A DNA stretch of 58,273 nucleotides from an uncultured Clostridia bacterium (lineage in GTDB: Bacteria; Bacillota; Clostridia; Christensenellales; CAG-917), in assembly GCA_949283145.1 (NCBI GenBank), contig CASDRL010000018.1, forward strand, positions 1 to 58,273. The letters run 5' to 3'. The translations under genes were made by a program, and so were the position numbers. The notes beneath the pieces were generated by a model. That model was not told the origin of the DNA. It saw nothing but the letters and a program-made list of their open reading frames with translations, and made no database searches. Positions 42,299 to 51,828 of the stretch are shown in pieces; positions within the stretch are counted from its first letter, which is position 1; each line of letters begins with the position of its first letter.

Positions 42299-43093
42299 GT
42301 GAAGACGGCGGCAAAAAAGAAAAAAATACCCGCCGCGGTCGGCAACGTGGTCTATCCCGTCGCCGCCCTCGGTGTCGTGCTTGCGGTGTGGGCTGTCGTC
42401 TCCGCCGCAAAGGACCTGCCCTTGCTCGTCCCGGGGCTCGATGAGATCTTCACCGAGCTCGGACGGGTGCTTTCCCGCGGAGAAACATGGCGGGCGATAG
42501 GTCTCACGGCGGGCAGAGTGGCGGGGAGTTTCGCGCTCTCCTTCCTCTTTGCCGCGGTGCTTGCCGCGCTCGGCACGGTGTTCAAGCCTTTGCACCGTTT
42601 TCTCTCGCCCGTGGTCACCGTGCTGCAAGCCGCGCCCACCATGGCGGTCATACTCATCGTCGCGGTGTGGCTGGACAGAGGCGAAGTGCCGCTGCTCATC
42701 GGCTTCCTCATCTGCTTCCCCCTCTTATATAACACCATGCACACCGCCATCGCGGGAGTGGATGCGGAACTTTTGCAAATGGCGGAGGTCTACCGCATCC
42801 GTCCCTTGGACAGGCTGACGGGGATATATCTCCCTTCCGTGCTGCCCGCGGTCTTTGACGGAGGACGGAGCGCGGTGTCCCTTTGCGTAAAAGTCGTCAT
42901 CGCCGCCGAAGTGCTGGCGCAGACGGCGGGGAGCATCGGCATAGAGATGCAGCGCGCGAGCGTGGTCTTCGAGATGGCTCGGCTGATGGCGTGGACGGTG
43001 GTCGCCATAGTGATGAGTTTTCTCTTTGAGGGCGTCGTCGTCCTGCTCAAAAAACTGTGGGAGGGCAGAAGAAAATGGATGCCGTCAAAGTGA
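42299..43093 (+). CDS. ABC transporter permease (BPD_transp_1, NitT/TauT type)
   Basis: A 264-residue inner-membrane permease with about six membrane segments (near 16-36, 66-90, 100-125, 130-145, 195-215, 230-250). An EAA-type loop is present near 150-175 (ELLQMAEVYRIRPLDRLTGI). It starts with GTG one base after the binding-protein stop and overlaps the ATPase gene by 19 bases, so the three products are co-translated. Confidence 0.9.
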   Translation: MKTAAKKKKIPAAVGNVVYPVAALGVVLAVWAVVSAAKDLPLLVPGLDEIFTELGRVLSRGETWRAIGLTAGRVAGSFALSFLFAAVLAALGTVFKPLHRFLSPVVTVLQAAPTMAVILIVAVWLDRGEVPLLIGFLICFPLLYNTMHTAIAGVDAELLQMAEVYRIRPLDRLTGIYLPSVLPAVFDGGRSAVSLCVKVVIAAEVLAQTAGSIGIEMQRASVVFEMARLMAWTVVAIVMSFLFEGVVVLLKKLWEGRRKWMPSK

Positions 43094-43824
43094 ACGCGGG
43101 AGAAGAAAAAGGTCTCGGCGTCCGTGTGAGCGGGCTCACCGTCGCGTACGGCGAAAAGCGGGTGTTCGACGGCTTCGACATCGCCTTTCCCGAAGGGGAG
43201 ATAAGCGTCGTCATGGGCGGTTCGGGAGTGGGGAAGAGCACCCTATTAAACGCGGTGGCGGGGCTGGTGTCTTATGAAGGCGACATCGGAAGACCCGATG
43301 GCGGGATCTCCTACATTTTCCAAAAAGACAGGTTGATCCCATCGATCAGTGTGCATAAAAACCTTGATCTGGTGCTTCGCGGGGTCATCCGCGACAAGGC
43401 GGAGCGGAATGAGCGCGTCGCCGGGATGCTGGAAAGGTTGGAGATCGGCGACAAGGCGGAGAAGTATCCGTCGGAGCTTTCCGGGGGTGAGAGCCTGCGC
43501 GTCGCGATGGCGCGGGCGTTCCTCTTCCCCTCAGACGTTCTCTTGATGGACGAGCCTTTCAGGGCTCTCGACATCGGGCTGAAATTCCGTCTCATCCGCG
43601 CCCTCGAAGGGCTGCTCGCCTCATCCCCGCGCACGGTGATCTATGTCACGCACGATGTGGACGAGTGCGTGCTCGCCGCCGACTCGTGGACGGTGCTTGC
43701 GGGGTCTCCCGCGCGCGTCGCCACGGAAGGCAGGGTGACAGCGCCGAGAGGAGAGAGATCGCTCGACGTCCCCGACATCGCCGCCGCGAGAGCGGAAATT
43801 TTTGCGCTGCTGGCTGCCGAATAG
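43075..43824 (+). CDS. ABC transporter ATP-binding protein (NitT/TauT type)
   Basis: A 249-residue ATPase. Walker A is GGSGVGKST near residues 51-59, the signature LSGGESLRVAMARAF near 134-148, and Walker B VLLMDEPFRALD near 155-166, followed by VTHDVDE. Usual LSGGQ is LSGGE here. The ATG at 43075 has GGGAGG 9 bases upstream. It energises the importer formed with the two preceding genes. Confidence 0.92.
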   Translation: MDAVKVNAGEEKGLGVRVSGLTVAYGEKRVFDGFDIAFPEGEISVVMGGSGVGKSTLLNAVAGLVSYEGDIGRPDGGISYIFQKDRLIPSISVHKNLDLVLRGVIRDKAERNERVAGMLERLEIGDKAEKYPSELSGGESLRVAMARAFLFPSDVLLMDEPFRALDIGLKFRLIRALEGLLASSPRTVIYVTHDVDECVLAADSWTVLAGSPARVATEGRVTAPRGERSLDVPDIAAARAEIFALLAAE

Positions 43825-43860
43825 CAGATCGGCTTATTCCCGTCCGTGCGGCGAATTTGC

Positions 43861-43889
43861 TTGACAGCGGCTTTCGGTGCGGATATAAT
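43861..43889 (+). promoter_or_regulatory. Consensus promoter of rpmE
   Basis: TTGACA (43861-43866) and TATAAT (43884-43889) are 17 bases apart. Confidence 0.85.
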
Positions 43890-43896
43890 AAAGAAA

Positions 43897-43995
43897 CTTT
43901 ATGTCATATGCGCGTAGCTCCTGCCCTCGAGGTGGGGACCTCGGAGGGAAACATTGGCGCGTGTGGGCGTAAAAATACGAAAACAGGAGTGAACA
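43897..43995 (+). promoter_or_regulatory. Possible L31 leader RNA
   Basis: A 100-base leader ahead of rpmE contains the hairpin CCCTCGAGGT/ACCTCGGAGGG with a GGGG loop, and possible outer pairing GCGCG/CGCGT. L31 genes in several phyla carry autoregulatory leaders. Whether this one belongs to a known class is not testable by eye. Confidence 0.4.
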
Positions 43996-44202
43996 ATGAA
44001 AGAAGGCATCCATCCGGAATATCACACCGCGACCGTGCAATGCGCTTGCGGCAATACGTTCCTGACCGGCACCACCAAGAAGACGGACGTCATCAAGGTC
44101 GAGATCTGCTCCAAGTGCCATCCCTACTTCACCGGCAAGCAGAAACTCGTTGACACCGGCGGCCGCGTCGACAAGTTCAAGAAGAGATACAATCTCGACT
44201 GA
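43996..44202 (+). CDS. rpmE: 50S ribosomal protein L31 (zinc form)
   Basis: A 68-residue L31 with the four zinc-binding Cys residues (CACG at 16-19 and [20 protein letters not shown] from about 38), so it is the C+ form expressed when zinc is sufficient. ATG follows CAGGAGTG. A strong promoter and a structured leader precede it. The rpmE - DUF1385/prmC - prfA order is standard in Bacillota. Confidence 0.96.
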   Translation: MKEGIHPEYHTATVQCACGNTFLTGTTKKTDVIKVEICSKCHPYFTGKQKLVDTGGRVDKFKKRYNLD

Positions 44203-44210
44203 CAAGACGG

Positions 44211-44239
44211 AGATGCAGGCTCACGCGGTCTGCATTTTC
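44211..44239 (+). terminator. Possible terminator after rpmE
   Basis: ATGCAG/CTGCAT stem with an 11-base loop followed by TTTTCATTATT, 10 bases after the rpmE stop. The stem is short, so read-through into the next gene is likely. Confidence 0.5.
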
Positions 44240-44338
44240 ATTATTGCGCGCGTGAGCGCGCGGAGAGCGGGCGCGCACGCCCATATGCGGCGCGCCGCGT
44301 GAGCCGCTCGGGGGAGACCCCGCGGCGAGGGAGAAACT

Positions 44339-46204
44339 TTGTCACATTCCGACTGCTCCGAGAGCCCGAAACGGAAAAAAGAGAAGACCGGTAAGATCGT
44401 CAGGCGCACCTACATCGGCGGACAGGCGGTGCTCGAGGGCGTCATGATGAAAGGGCGCCGTTCGCTGGCGACCGCCGTGCGCACCGAGTCCGGCGAGATC
44501 ACCGTCGAGGCGAAGCGCATCAAGGACACTTCGCAGCGCAGCGTCTTTTTCAGACTGCCCTTTGTGAGAGGGGTGGTCAATCTCGTCACGCAGCTCTTTA
44601 TGGGTGTGGGAGTGCTCATGCGCTCCGCCGAAGTTTTCGGCGATTACGCCGAGCCCACCAAGTTCGACAAGTGGGTGGGGGAGAAGTTCAAGGTCAACCC
44701 CATGCACATCCTGACCGCGGTCTCGCTCGTTCTGGGGCTTGCGCTCGCGGTGGGACTTTTCGTGTTTCTGCCCAACTTCCTCACCGGGCTCATTTTCGAG
44801 ATCCCGGGCACAAACGACCATCCCGCTTTGCTCAGCTTGTGCGAGGCTGCGATCATGCTGGTCATCTTCATAGGCTACATCCTTTCCATCACGCTGATGA
44901 AGGACATCCGCAGAGTGTTCATGTACCACGGCGCGGAGCACAAGGTGATCAGCTGCTACGAGCACGGTCTCGACCTCACGGTGGAGAACGCGAGAAAGAT
45001 GCGCACGGAACACAGCCGCTGCGGGACGACTTTCATCTTTTTCGTGGTGGCGGTGAGCATCATCGTGTTCGCCCTCGTCAACTGGCTGCTGGACGCCCTG
45101 GGCTGGACGGACTTTTCGAGCGTGGTCAACGCCCTCGTCCGCCTTGCGGTCAAACTGCTTTTCCTGCCCGTCGTGGCGGGGATATCCTATGAGATCCTGA
45201 AATTTCTCGCGCGGTCGGACTGCCTGCTGTTCAGGGTACTGCGCGCTCCCGGTATGCTCATGCAGAAGCTCACCACCAAGCAGCCGACGGACGATATGCT
45301 CGAGGTCAGCCTCACCGCGTTCAAGAAGGTGCTGGAAATGGACGCGGACGAGACCGTCCCGGAGAGTTCTTTCGAGTTTACCGTCTCCGTGAAGACGGTG
45401 CGCGAGAGGCTGAAAGAGATCGCGCCCTCCGCGGATGAGAGCGACATTGACTGGATCCTTGTCGAAGTGACGGGGAAGCAGCGCAGCGAGCTCGCCTCGC
45501 TGAAGTCCGTCACCAAGGAGCAGTTCGAGGCGGCGCGCGCCATAGCGGAAAAGATGAAAGACGGCGCGCCTTTGCAGTACGCTCTCGGCAGCACGGAGTT
45601 TTTCGGCATCCGCCTCGGCGTCAACCCCGCGGTGCTCATCCCCCGTCCGGAGACGGAGGAACTTGCGGAAAAAGTAATCGAAGAAGTGCGCTCCCGCGGC
45701 GGCGGGAGGGTGCTGGATCTTTGCACGGGGAGCGGCGCGATCGCGATCGCCGTCGCCGAAAATTCTCCCGCGGAAGTGACCGCAACGGACGTCTCCGAGG
45801 CGGCGTGCACCGTCGCCCGCGCGAATGCAACGGGCGCGGGTGCGAGCGTCAAAGTGCTTGCGGGAGATATGTTCGCCCCCGTCGCGGAGGAAAAGTTCGA
45901 CGTCATCGTGTCCAATCCGCCATACATCCCTCACGGGGACATCGCGGGTCTTCAGGACAGAGTGAAAAAGTTCGAGCCCCTTTCCGCTCTCGACGGCGGG
46001 GAGGACGGGCTGGACTTTTACCGCACGATCGCGCGTGAGGGGGCGGAGCACCTGACTGCGGGCGGCGTCATTTTCCTGGAATTCGGAGAAGGGCAGGCGG
46101 ACGCCGTAAAAGAGCTGTTCGCCGCTTTCGACACCGAAGTGTATCTCGATATGCAAGGCAAAGAGCGTATGCTCCGCGCCGCAAAGAAGGAGAGCGCGGC
46201 ATGA
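44339..46204 (+). CDS. prmC: Fusion of DUF1385 membrane protein and release-factor methyltransferase PrmC
   Basis: A 621-residue two-part protein. Residues about 20-320 are DUF1385 (YqhQ-like): [16 protein letters not shown] at the start, membrane segments near 120-145, 165-190, 225-250 and 265-285, and [17 protein letters not shown]. Residues about 345-618 are PrmC/HemK, which methylates the GGQ glutamine of release factors: [10 protein letters not shown] linker, [37 protein letters not shown] and the catalytic NPPYIP. TTG is the start, with GAGGGAG 5 bases upstream. In most Bacillota these are adjacent separate genes. The fusion would tether the methyltransferase to the membrane. prfA overlaps by 4 bases. 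Confidence 0.92.
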   Translation: MSHSDCSESPKRKKEKTGKIVRRTYIGGQAVLEGVMMKGRRSLATAVRTESGEITVEAKRIKDTSQRSVFFRLPFVRGVVNLVTQLFMGVGVLMRSAEVFGDYAEPTKFDKWVGEKFKVNPMHILTAVSLVLGLALAVGLFVFLPNFLTGLIFEIPGTNDHPALLSLCEAAIMLVIFIGYILSITLMKDIRRVFMYHGAEHKVISCYEHGLDLTVENARKMRTEHSRCGTTFIFFVVAVSIIVFALVNWLLDALGWTDFSSVVNALVRLAVKLLFLPVVAGISYEILKFLARSDCLLFRVLRAPGMLMQKLTTKQPTDDMLEVSLTAFKKVLEMDADETVPESSFEFTVSVKTVRERLKEIAPSADESDIDWILVEVTGKQRSELASLKSVTKEQFEAARAIAEKMKDGAPLQYALGSTEFFGIRLGVNPAVLIPRPETEELAEKVIEEVRSRGGGRVLDLCTGSGAIAIAVAENSPAEVTATDVSEAACTVARANATGAGASVKVLAGDMFAPVAEEKFDVIVSNPPYIPHGDIAGLQDRVKKFEPLSALDGGEDGLDFYRTIAREGAEHLTAGGVIFLEFGEGQADAVKELFAAFDTEVYLDMQGKERMLRAAKKESAA

Positions 46205-47286
46205 AGATGAGCGAAAAGCTGCTGGAGCGGCTGGAAAAACTCAAAGCGCGCTATCTCGAACTCGGCGAAATGCTCGCGCGTCCCGAGGTGGTGTCCGACC
46301 AGAACGCTTTCAAGGCGCTTTCCAAGGAGCACTCGGACATCCGGCCCGCGGCGGAGAAATATGAGGAATATCTCGCGCACGCGAGGGAACTTGCGGAGTG
46401 CGAGGAGATGCTCTCGTCCGAGACCGACCGCGACATGCGCGAGATGCTGAAAGAGGAGACGGAGGCTCTCCGCGGGACGCTTGATGCGGACGCGGACGAG
46501 CTCAGGATCGCACTGCTCCCCAAAGACCCCGACGAAGACAACAACGTCATCATGGAGATCCGCGCGGGCGCGGGCGGGGACGAAGCGGCGCTCTTCGGCA
46601 CCGAACTCATGAAGATGTACCGCCATTATGCCGACGGCAAGCGTTGGAAGGTGGAGGAGATCAACATGAACTACACCGAGCTCGGCGGCGCGAAGGAGCT
46701 CACCTTCATGATCACGGGCAAGGGGGCGTGGGGCGACCTCAAATTCGAGAGCGGCGTCCACCGCGTGCAGCGCGTGCCCGAGACGGAGTCGCAGGGGAGG
46801 ATCCACACCTCCACGGTGACCGTCGCGGTGCTGCCCGAGGCGAGGGACGTCGAGGTGAACATCAACGAGAACGACCTCAAGATCGACACCTATCGCAGCG
46901 GCGGCGCGGGGGGACAGCACGTCAACAAGACGGAGTCTGCCATCCGCATCACGCACATCCCCACGGGCATCGTGGTGGAGTGCCAAGACGAGCGCAGCCA
47001 GATCAAGAACCGCGAAAAGGCGATGAAGGTGTTGAAAAGCAGGCTTTATGAGCACTATCGCTCGCAGGCGGAGAAGGAGTACAGCGCGGCGCGCAGGGCG
47101 CAGATCGGCACCGGCGACCGCAGCGAACGCATCCGCACCTACAACTTTCCGCAGGGCAGGGTGACCGACCACCGCATAGGGCTGACGCTCTACACGCTGG
47201 ATCGTTTCATGCTCGGCGAAATGGACGAAATGATCGCGGCGCTCAAACTCGCGCTGCAGAACAAATTGCTCGAGAACATCGAGTGA
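46201..47286 (+). CDS. prfA: Peptide chain release factor 1
   Basis: A 361-residue RF1 that releases peptides at UAA and UAG. The GGQ catalytic loop is in [19 protein letters not shown] near residue 235. The stop-reading domain lies before it ([20 protein letters not shown] precedes). RF1 rather than RF2 is indicated by its position after prmC and by its length. ATG 46201 overlaps the PrmC stop, and a second ATG at 46207 is also possible. Confidence 0.95.
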   Translation: MKMSEKLLERLEKLKARYLELGEMLARPEVVSDQNAFKALSKEHSDIRPAAEKYEEYLAHARELAECEEMLSSETDRDMREMLKEETEALRGTLDADADELRIALLPKDPDEDNNVIMEIRAGAGGDEAALFGTELMKMYRHYADGKRWKVEEINMNYTELGGAKELTFMITGKGAWGDLKFESGVHRVQRVPETESQGRIHTSTVTVAVLPEARDVEVNINENDLKIDTYRSGGAGGQHVNKTESAIRITHIPTGIVVECQDERSQIKNREKAMKVLKSRLYEHYRSQAEKEYSAARRAQIGTGDRSERIRTYNFPQGRVTDHRIGLTLYTLDRFMLGEMDEMIAALKLALQNKLLENIE

Positions 47287-47297
47287 GGGGAGAGGAT

Positions 47298-48689
47298 ATG
47301 ATCATCCGTTACAACAAGAATCATCACGTCATCGAGGAACACGCCTACAAACCCAATCTGCAGGACGTGCCGCACCCCAATCTCCACCGCAAGATCTTCA
47401 CTTACGGCGAGATCCCGAAGATCGCGTTCAACATGCGTCACGTCCCGATGGAGTGCCCCAAGGACATCTACATCACGGACACCACCTTCCGCGACGGTCA
47501 GCAGGCGACCAAACCCTTCGCCGTCAAGGACATCGTGGCGCTTTACAAGATGCTGCACCGCCTGGGCGGGCCCAATGGCATCATCAGGCAGAGCGAGTTC
47601 TTCCTTTACAGCGAGAAGGACCGCGAGGCGGTGGAGAAGTGTCTGGAGCTCGGCTACGACTTCCCGCAGGTGACGTCGTGGATCCGCGCCAACGAGAAGG
47701 ATTTCGAGCTGGTCAAGCAGTTCGGCATCAAGGAGACGGGCATCCTCGTGAGCTGCTCGGACTACCACATCTTCAAGAAGATGAACCTCACCCGCGGGCA
47801 GGCGATGGAGAAATATCTCACCATCGTGAAAAAGGCGTTGGAGCGCGGCATAGTGCCCAGATGCCACTTCGAGGACATCACGCGCGCGGACTATTTCGGC
47901 TTTGTAGTGCCCTTCGCCATCGAGCTCATGAAGCTCTCGGCGGAGAGCGGCATCCCCATCAAGATCCGCGCCTGCGACACCATGGGATACGGCGTGACCT
48001 ATCCCGGCACCTCTCTTCCGCGCAGCGTGCAGGGCATCATTTACGGCTTCCGTTATTACGCGGAGATCCCCTCCGAACAGCTGGAATGGCACGGTCACAA
48101 CGATTTTTACAAGGCGGTCACCAACTCCGCGACGGCGTGGCTTTACGGCTGTTCCGCAGTCAACACCACCTTGCTCGGCATAGGCGAGCGCACGGGCAAC
48201 ACCCCGCTTGAAGCGATGGCGATAGAGTACGCATCCCTGCGCGGCGGCACGGGCGGGATGGACCTTTCCGTCATCACGGAGATCGCGGACTACTTCGAGC
48301 ACGAGATGGGCTTCGACATCCCGGAGCGCACCCCCTTCGTGGGCAAGAACTTCAACGTCACCAAGGCGGGCATCCACGCGGACGGCATGCTGAAAGACCA
48401 GGAGATCTACAACATCTTCGACACCGAGAAGATCCTGCACCGTCCCGCGCGCGTCGTCGTGGACTCTTTCAGCGGCGTGGCGGGCATCGCGTTCTGGATC
48501 AATTCTTACTATTCCGTCCCCGCGGAGATGCACATCGACAAGCGCGACGACCTCATCATCAAAATGAAGGAGAGGGTGGACGCGCAGTACGCCGAGGGCA
48601 GGACCACCGTGATAAGCGACGGAGAGCTGGACGCCATGTTCCGCGAGCTCGACCCCGCGCGTCATGCGGAGTTTGCGAAATTCGCGTGA
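47298..48689 (+). CDS. (Re)-citrate synthase / isopropylmalate synthase-family enzyme
   Basis: A 463-residue HMGL/DRE-TIM metallolyase that condenses acetyl-CoA with a 2-oxo acid. The DRE-TIM start is ITDTTFRDGQQATKPF near residue 53. The helix-2 metal/His motif LEWHGHNDFYKAVTNSATAW and the CoA-side motif GERTGNTPLEAM follow. The pattern LPRSVQGIIYG with FFLYSEKDREAV resembles the clostridial Re-citrate synthase group, often mislabelled 2-isopropylmalate synthase. The ATG at 47298 has AGGGGAG 5 bases before it, while a GTG at 47283 overlaps the prfA stop. A citrate-forming role would fit the absence of other leucine genes nearby but is an inference. Confidence 0.75.
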   Translation: MIIRYNKNHHVIEEHAYKPNLQDVPHPNLHRKIFTYGEIPKIAFNMRHVPMECPKDIYITDTTFRDGQQATKPFAVKDIVALYKMLHRLGGPNGIIRQSEFFLYSEKDREAVEKCLELGYDFPQVTSWIRANEKDFELVKQFGIKETGILVSCSDYHIFKKMNLTRGQAMEKYLTIVKKALERGIVPRCHFEDITRADYFGFVVPFAIELMKLSAESGIPIKIRACDTMGYGVTYPGTSLPRSVQGIIYGFRYYAEIPSEQLEWHGHNDFYKAVTNSATAWLYGCSAVNTTLLGIGERTGNTPLEAMAIEYASLRGGTGGMDLSVITEIADYFEHEMGFDIPERTPFVGKNFNVTKAGIHADGMLKDQEIYNIFDTEKILHRPARVVVDSFSGVAGIAFWINSYYSVPAEMHIDKRDDLIIKMKERVDAQYAEGRTTVISDGELDAMFRELDPARHAEFAKFA

Positions 48690-48731
48690 ACATGAAAGGG
48701 AAATTAAATGTCCGCGAGGGGAAATCCCCTC

Positions 48732-48760
48732 TTGTAATTGCGCGGGTTTTCCTGTAAAAT
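48732..48760 (+). promoter_or_regulatory. Promoter ahead of the small P-loop protein
   Basis: TTGTAA (48732-48737) and TAAAAT (48755-48760) are 17 bases apart. A hairpin GAGGGG/CCCCTC (48717-48732) just before may end the previous transcript. Confidence 0.55.
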
Positions 48761-48776
48761 GGAATCGGAGGTGAAT

Positions 48777-49208
48777 ATGATAAAACTCATCACCGGGTCC
48801 AAAGGGACCGGCAAGACCAAGATCATCATCAACATGGCGAACGACAACGTCGAGACAGCCAAAGGCGACATCGTCTTTCTCACGGATACGGACAGATATA
48901 TGTATTCGCTGAGATACCAGATCAGAGTCATCAACACAGAGTCCCTGAAAAGGGCGGGGCAGTCCGCAGTGGACGAGAGGGAACTCATCGGGTTCATCCG
49001 CGGCATCCTTGCCGGGAACCACGACATAGAGAGCTTCTACATCGACGGAGCGCATCGCATGCTTGCCCGCCCCGTCGCCGAGATGGAGGATTTCTTCACC
49101 GACATCTACAATATAGCGAAACACACCGACACGAGGTTCATCCTCACCGTCAGCGAGAATGAGGAGAACTTCCCGGAATTCCTCAAAAAATATCAGGCAG
49201 AAGAATGA
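48777..49208 (+). CDS. Small P-loop ATPase-like protein, unknown function
   Basis: A 143-residue protein with a clear Walker A motif GSKGTGKT at residues 7-14 and an acidic strand SFYIDGAHRM near 82-91 that could be Walker B. No further domain is present. CGGAGGTG lies just before the ATG, which excludes an earlier in-frame start at 48738. It overlaps thrC by 4 bases (ATGA), so they are co-translated. The family is common in Clostridia but uncharacterised. Confidence 0.8.
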   Translation: MIKLITGSKGTGKTKIIINMANDNVETAKGDIVFLTDTDRYMYSLRYQIRVINTESLKRAGQSAVDERELIGFIRGILAGNHDIESFYIDGAHRMLARPVAEMEDFFTDIYNIAKHTDTRFILTVSENEENFPEFLKKYQAEE

Positions 49209-50695
49209 AATACGTCAGCACACGCGACCGCATGCGGACCTACACCGGTGCGGAAGCAATAGTAAAAGGCATTTCGGATGACGGCGGACTTATCGTTCCG
49301 TCGTCTTTCCCCGTTTTGAATGACGCAAAACTCCGCGAGCTTTGCGACATGGATTATCCCGAGCGCGCGGCGAGCGTGCTCCGTGAGTATCTCGACGAGT
49401 TCTCTTACGAGGAGCTTTTGGGCTATACCCGCAAAGCATATTCGCGCTTTGACGGCGACGACCCGTGTCCCCTCGTCAAAGTGGACGACGGGCTCTATAT
49501 GCTGGAACTGTGGCACGGTCCCACTTATGCGTTCAAGGATATGGCGCTCACGCTTCTGCCACATCTCATGGTGGCGTCCAAGAGGAAACTCGGCGACGAC
49601 AGCCGCACCCTCATCCTCGTGGCGACCAGCGGCGACACCGGCAAGGCGGCGCTCGAAGGTTTCCGCGATGTGGAAGGCACCGAGATCATCGTGTTCTATC
49701 CCGCGGACGGAGTCAGCGCGATGCAGAAGAGGCAGATGGTCACGCAGCAGGGCGGGAACGTGCACGTTGCGGGCATAAAAGGCAATTTCGACGACGCGCA
49801 GACCGCGGTGAAAGCGGTGTTCACCGACCCCGAGGTCATCGCAAAACTCAAAGAGCACGGCATCGAGATGTCTTCGGCAAACTCCATCAACTGGGGCAGA
49901 CTCGCGCCGCAGATCGCCTATTACATCTCCGCCTACTGCGACCTGCTCAATTCCGACGAGATCAGGCGCGGCGAAAAGGTCGATTTTGTCGTGCCGACGG
50001 GCAACTTCGGCAACATCCTTGCGGGCTATTACGCCTACCGCATGGGGCTCCCCGTGAAGAAACTCATCGTGGCGAGCAACGCCAACAACATCCTCACCGA
50101 CTTCTTCAACACCGGCGAGTACGACGTCAGACGCAAATTTTATAAGACGATGTCCCCGTCCATGGACATACTCGTCTCATCCAATCTCGAACGCCTCATC
50201 TTCGAGGTGACGGGCAGGGACAGCGCCAAGGTGCGCAAGATATACGACGACCTGAAAAAGGACGGCAGATTCGAGCTCGATCTTGACGAACTTGACCTTT
50301 CCGTGTTCGAAGCGGGCTGGGCGGACGAGGACGAGACCCGGGAGACCATCGCCACCTTCTTCGACCTCGAAGAGGGCTATGTGCTGGATCCTCACACCGC
50401 GGTCGCGGTCAGCGTCTACAACGAATATTCCGCAGAGACGGGCGACGCGGCGCCCGCCGTCATCGTGTCTACGGCGAGCCCGTACAAGTTCGCCTGCGAT
50501 GTCTATAACGCGGTCGCCGGCGCTCACGAAAAGGACACCGACAAGGCGGTGATGAAGCTGCATGCTTTCACGGCGGCGGAGTGCCCGGACGGCATCCTGG
50601 CGCTCAATTCTCTTCCCGTGCGGCATAGTTCCGTCATTCCGCGCGACGGCGTGAAACAGGCGGTCTACGACTTCGTGCTCGGGGAGAAGAAATGA
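49205..50695 (+). CDS. thrC: Threonine synthase
   Basis: A 496-residue PLP enzyme converting O-phosphohomoserine to threonine. It is the long form with the N-terminal segment YVSTRDRM...ISDDGGLIVP. The PLP lysine is in WHGPTYAFKDMALTLLP near residue 110, the phosphate-binding loop is ATSGDTGKAALEG, and GNFGNILAGYYA is near 263. The start at 49205 overlaps the upstream stop. No other threonine genes are adjacent. Confidence 0.94.
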   Translation: MKYVSTRDRMRTYTGAEAIVKGISDDGGLIVPSSFPVLNDAKLRELCDMDYPERAASVLREYLDEFSYEELLGYTRKAYSRFDGDDPCPLVKVDDGLYMLELWHGPTYAFKDMALTLLPHLMVASKRKLGDDSRTLILVATSGDTGKAALEGFRDVEGTEIIVFYPADGVSAMQKRQMVTQQGGNVHVAGIKGNFDDAQTAVKAVFTDPEVIAKLKEHGIEMSSANSINWGRLAPQIAYYISAYCDLLNSDEIRRGEKVDFVVPTGNFGNILAGYYAYRMGLPVKKLIVASNANNILTDFFNTGEYDVRRKFYKTMSPSMDILVSSNLERLIFEVTGRDSAKVRKIYDDLKKDGRFELDLDELDLSVFEAGWADEDETRETIATFFDLEEGYVLDPHTAVAVSVYNEYSAETGDAAPAVIVSTASPYKFACDVYNAVAGAHEKDTDKAVMKLHAFTAAECPDGILALNSLPVRHSSVIPRDGVKQAVYDFVLGEKK

Positions 50696-50746
50696 ACGGC
50701 GTGCGGCAGGATGTTGCCGCGCAAATCGACAGAAACAGGTGTTTAT

Positions 50747-51775
50747 ATGTCAGAAATGAACGATAAAGTGCAGAATGAACGCAAGAAAGTGGTGCTCTCC
50801 GGCATTCAGCCCACGGGCACGATCACGCTCGGCAACTATGTCGGCGCGGTGTCCAACTGGGGCAAGATGCAGGACGACTACGATTCGCTCTTCTTCATCG
50901 CGGATCTGCACGCCCTCACCGTGAGAAGGGAGCCCGCGGAGCTCAGACAGATGTGCATGAGCTTTTTCGCGCAGCTTCTTGCCTGCGGCATAGACCCCGA
51001 AAAGTCCGTGCTCTATTTCCAGTCCCACGTCCCCGCGCATTCGGAGCTGGCGTGGATCCTCAACTGCAACACCTATGTGGGCGAGGCGTCCAGGATGACG
51101 CAGTTCAAGGATAAGAGCGCGAAACACGCGGACAATATCAATATGGGGCTGATGGATTATCCCGTGCTGATGGCGGCGGACATCCTGCTTTTCCGCTCCG
51201 ATCTCGTCCCCGTGGGCATAGACCAGAAACAACATCTCGAGCTCGCGAGGGATATCGCCATCCGCTTCAACAACCGTTACGGCGACACCTTCGTCGTCCC
51301 CGACGGCTACATCCCCAAGATGGGGGCAAAGGTGTGTTCCTTGCAGGATCCCACCGCTAAGATGTCCAAGTCCGACCCCGACCCCAACGGCTGGGTGTCC
51401 GTCATAGAGGACGAGAGCTCCATCATGAAGAAGTTCAAGCGCGCGGTCACGGACAGCGGCAACGAGATCGTCGCCCGCGAGGACAAGCCCGGCATCACCA
51501 ATCTGCTCACCATCTATTCCGTCATGACGGACAAGACCGTCGAGGAGGCGGAGAGAGAGTTCGCGGGATGCGGCTACGGCACTTTCAAGATCGCCGTCGG
51601 CGAGGCGGTGGCGGCGAAGTTCAAGCCCATAAGAGAGGAATATGCGCGCTATCTTGCGGACAAGGCGTACATCGCCGAGGTCGCGAAGGCGGGCGCGGAG
51701 AAGGCGGCGAGGATCGCCTGCCGCACTCTTTCCAAAGTCAAACGCAAGGTGGGATTGGTATCCTTCGACAAATGA
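50747..51775 (+). CDS. trpS: Tryptophanyl-tRNA synthetase
   Basis: A 342-residue class I synthetase that charges tRNA-Trp. The first signature is PTGTITLGNYVGA (TLGN, residues 27-30, HIGH equivalent), and the second is AKMSKSDPD near 200. FIADLHALT and DYPVLMAADILLFRSDLVPVG are typical. The ATG at 50747 follows ACAGGTG. An earlier in-frame codon at 50711 would overlap it without a ribosome site. Confidence 0.96.
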   Translation: MSEMNDKVQNERKKVVLSGIQPTGTITLGNYVGAVSNWGKMQDDYDSLFFIADLHALTVRREPAELRQMCMSFFAQLLACGIDPEKSVLYFQSHVPAHSELAWILNCNTYVGEASRMTQFKDKSAKHADNINMGLMDYPVLMAADILLFRSDLVPVGIDQKQHLELARDIAIRFNNRYGDTFVVPDGYIPKMGAKVCSLQDPTAKMSKSDPDPNGWVSVIEDESSIMKKFKRAVTDSGNEIVAREDKPGITNLLTIYSVMTDKTVEEAEREFAGCGYGTFKIAVGEAVAAKFKPIREEYARYLADKAYIAEVAKAGAEKAARIACRTLSKVKRKVGLVSFDK

Positions 51776-51828
51776 GGTTTTAATGCCCGTTTCAACTTGC
51801 GCGGGCAGTATGAGGTGAGAAGGGACGT

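Noticed and set aside
43897..43995. Riboswitch of a known class before rpmE
   Set aside because: Only one clear hairpin, and no known aptamer motif is visible. Kept as a possible L31 leader only.
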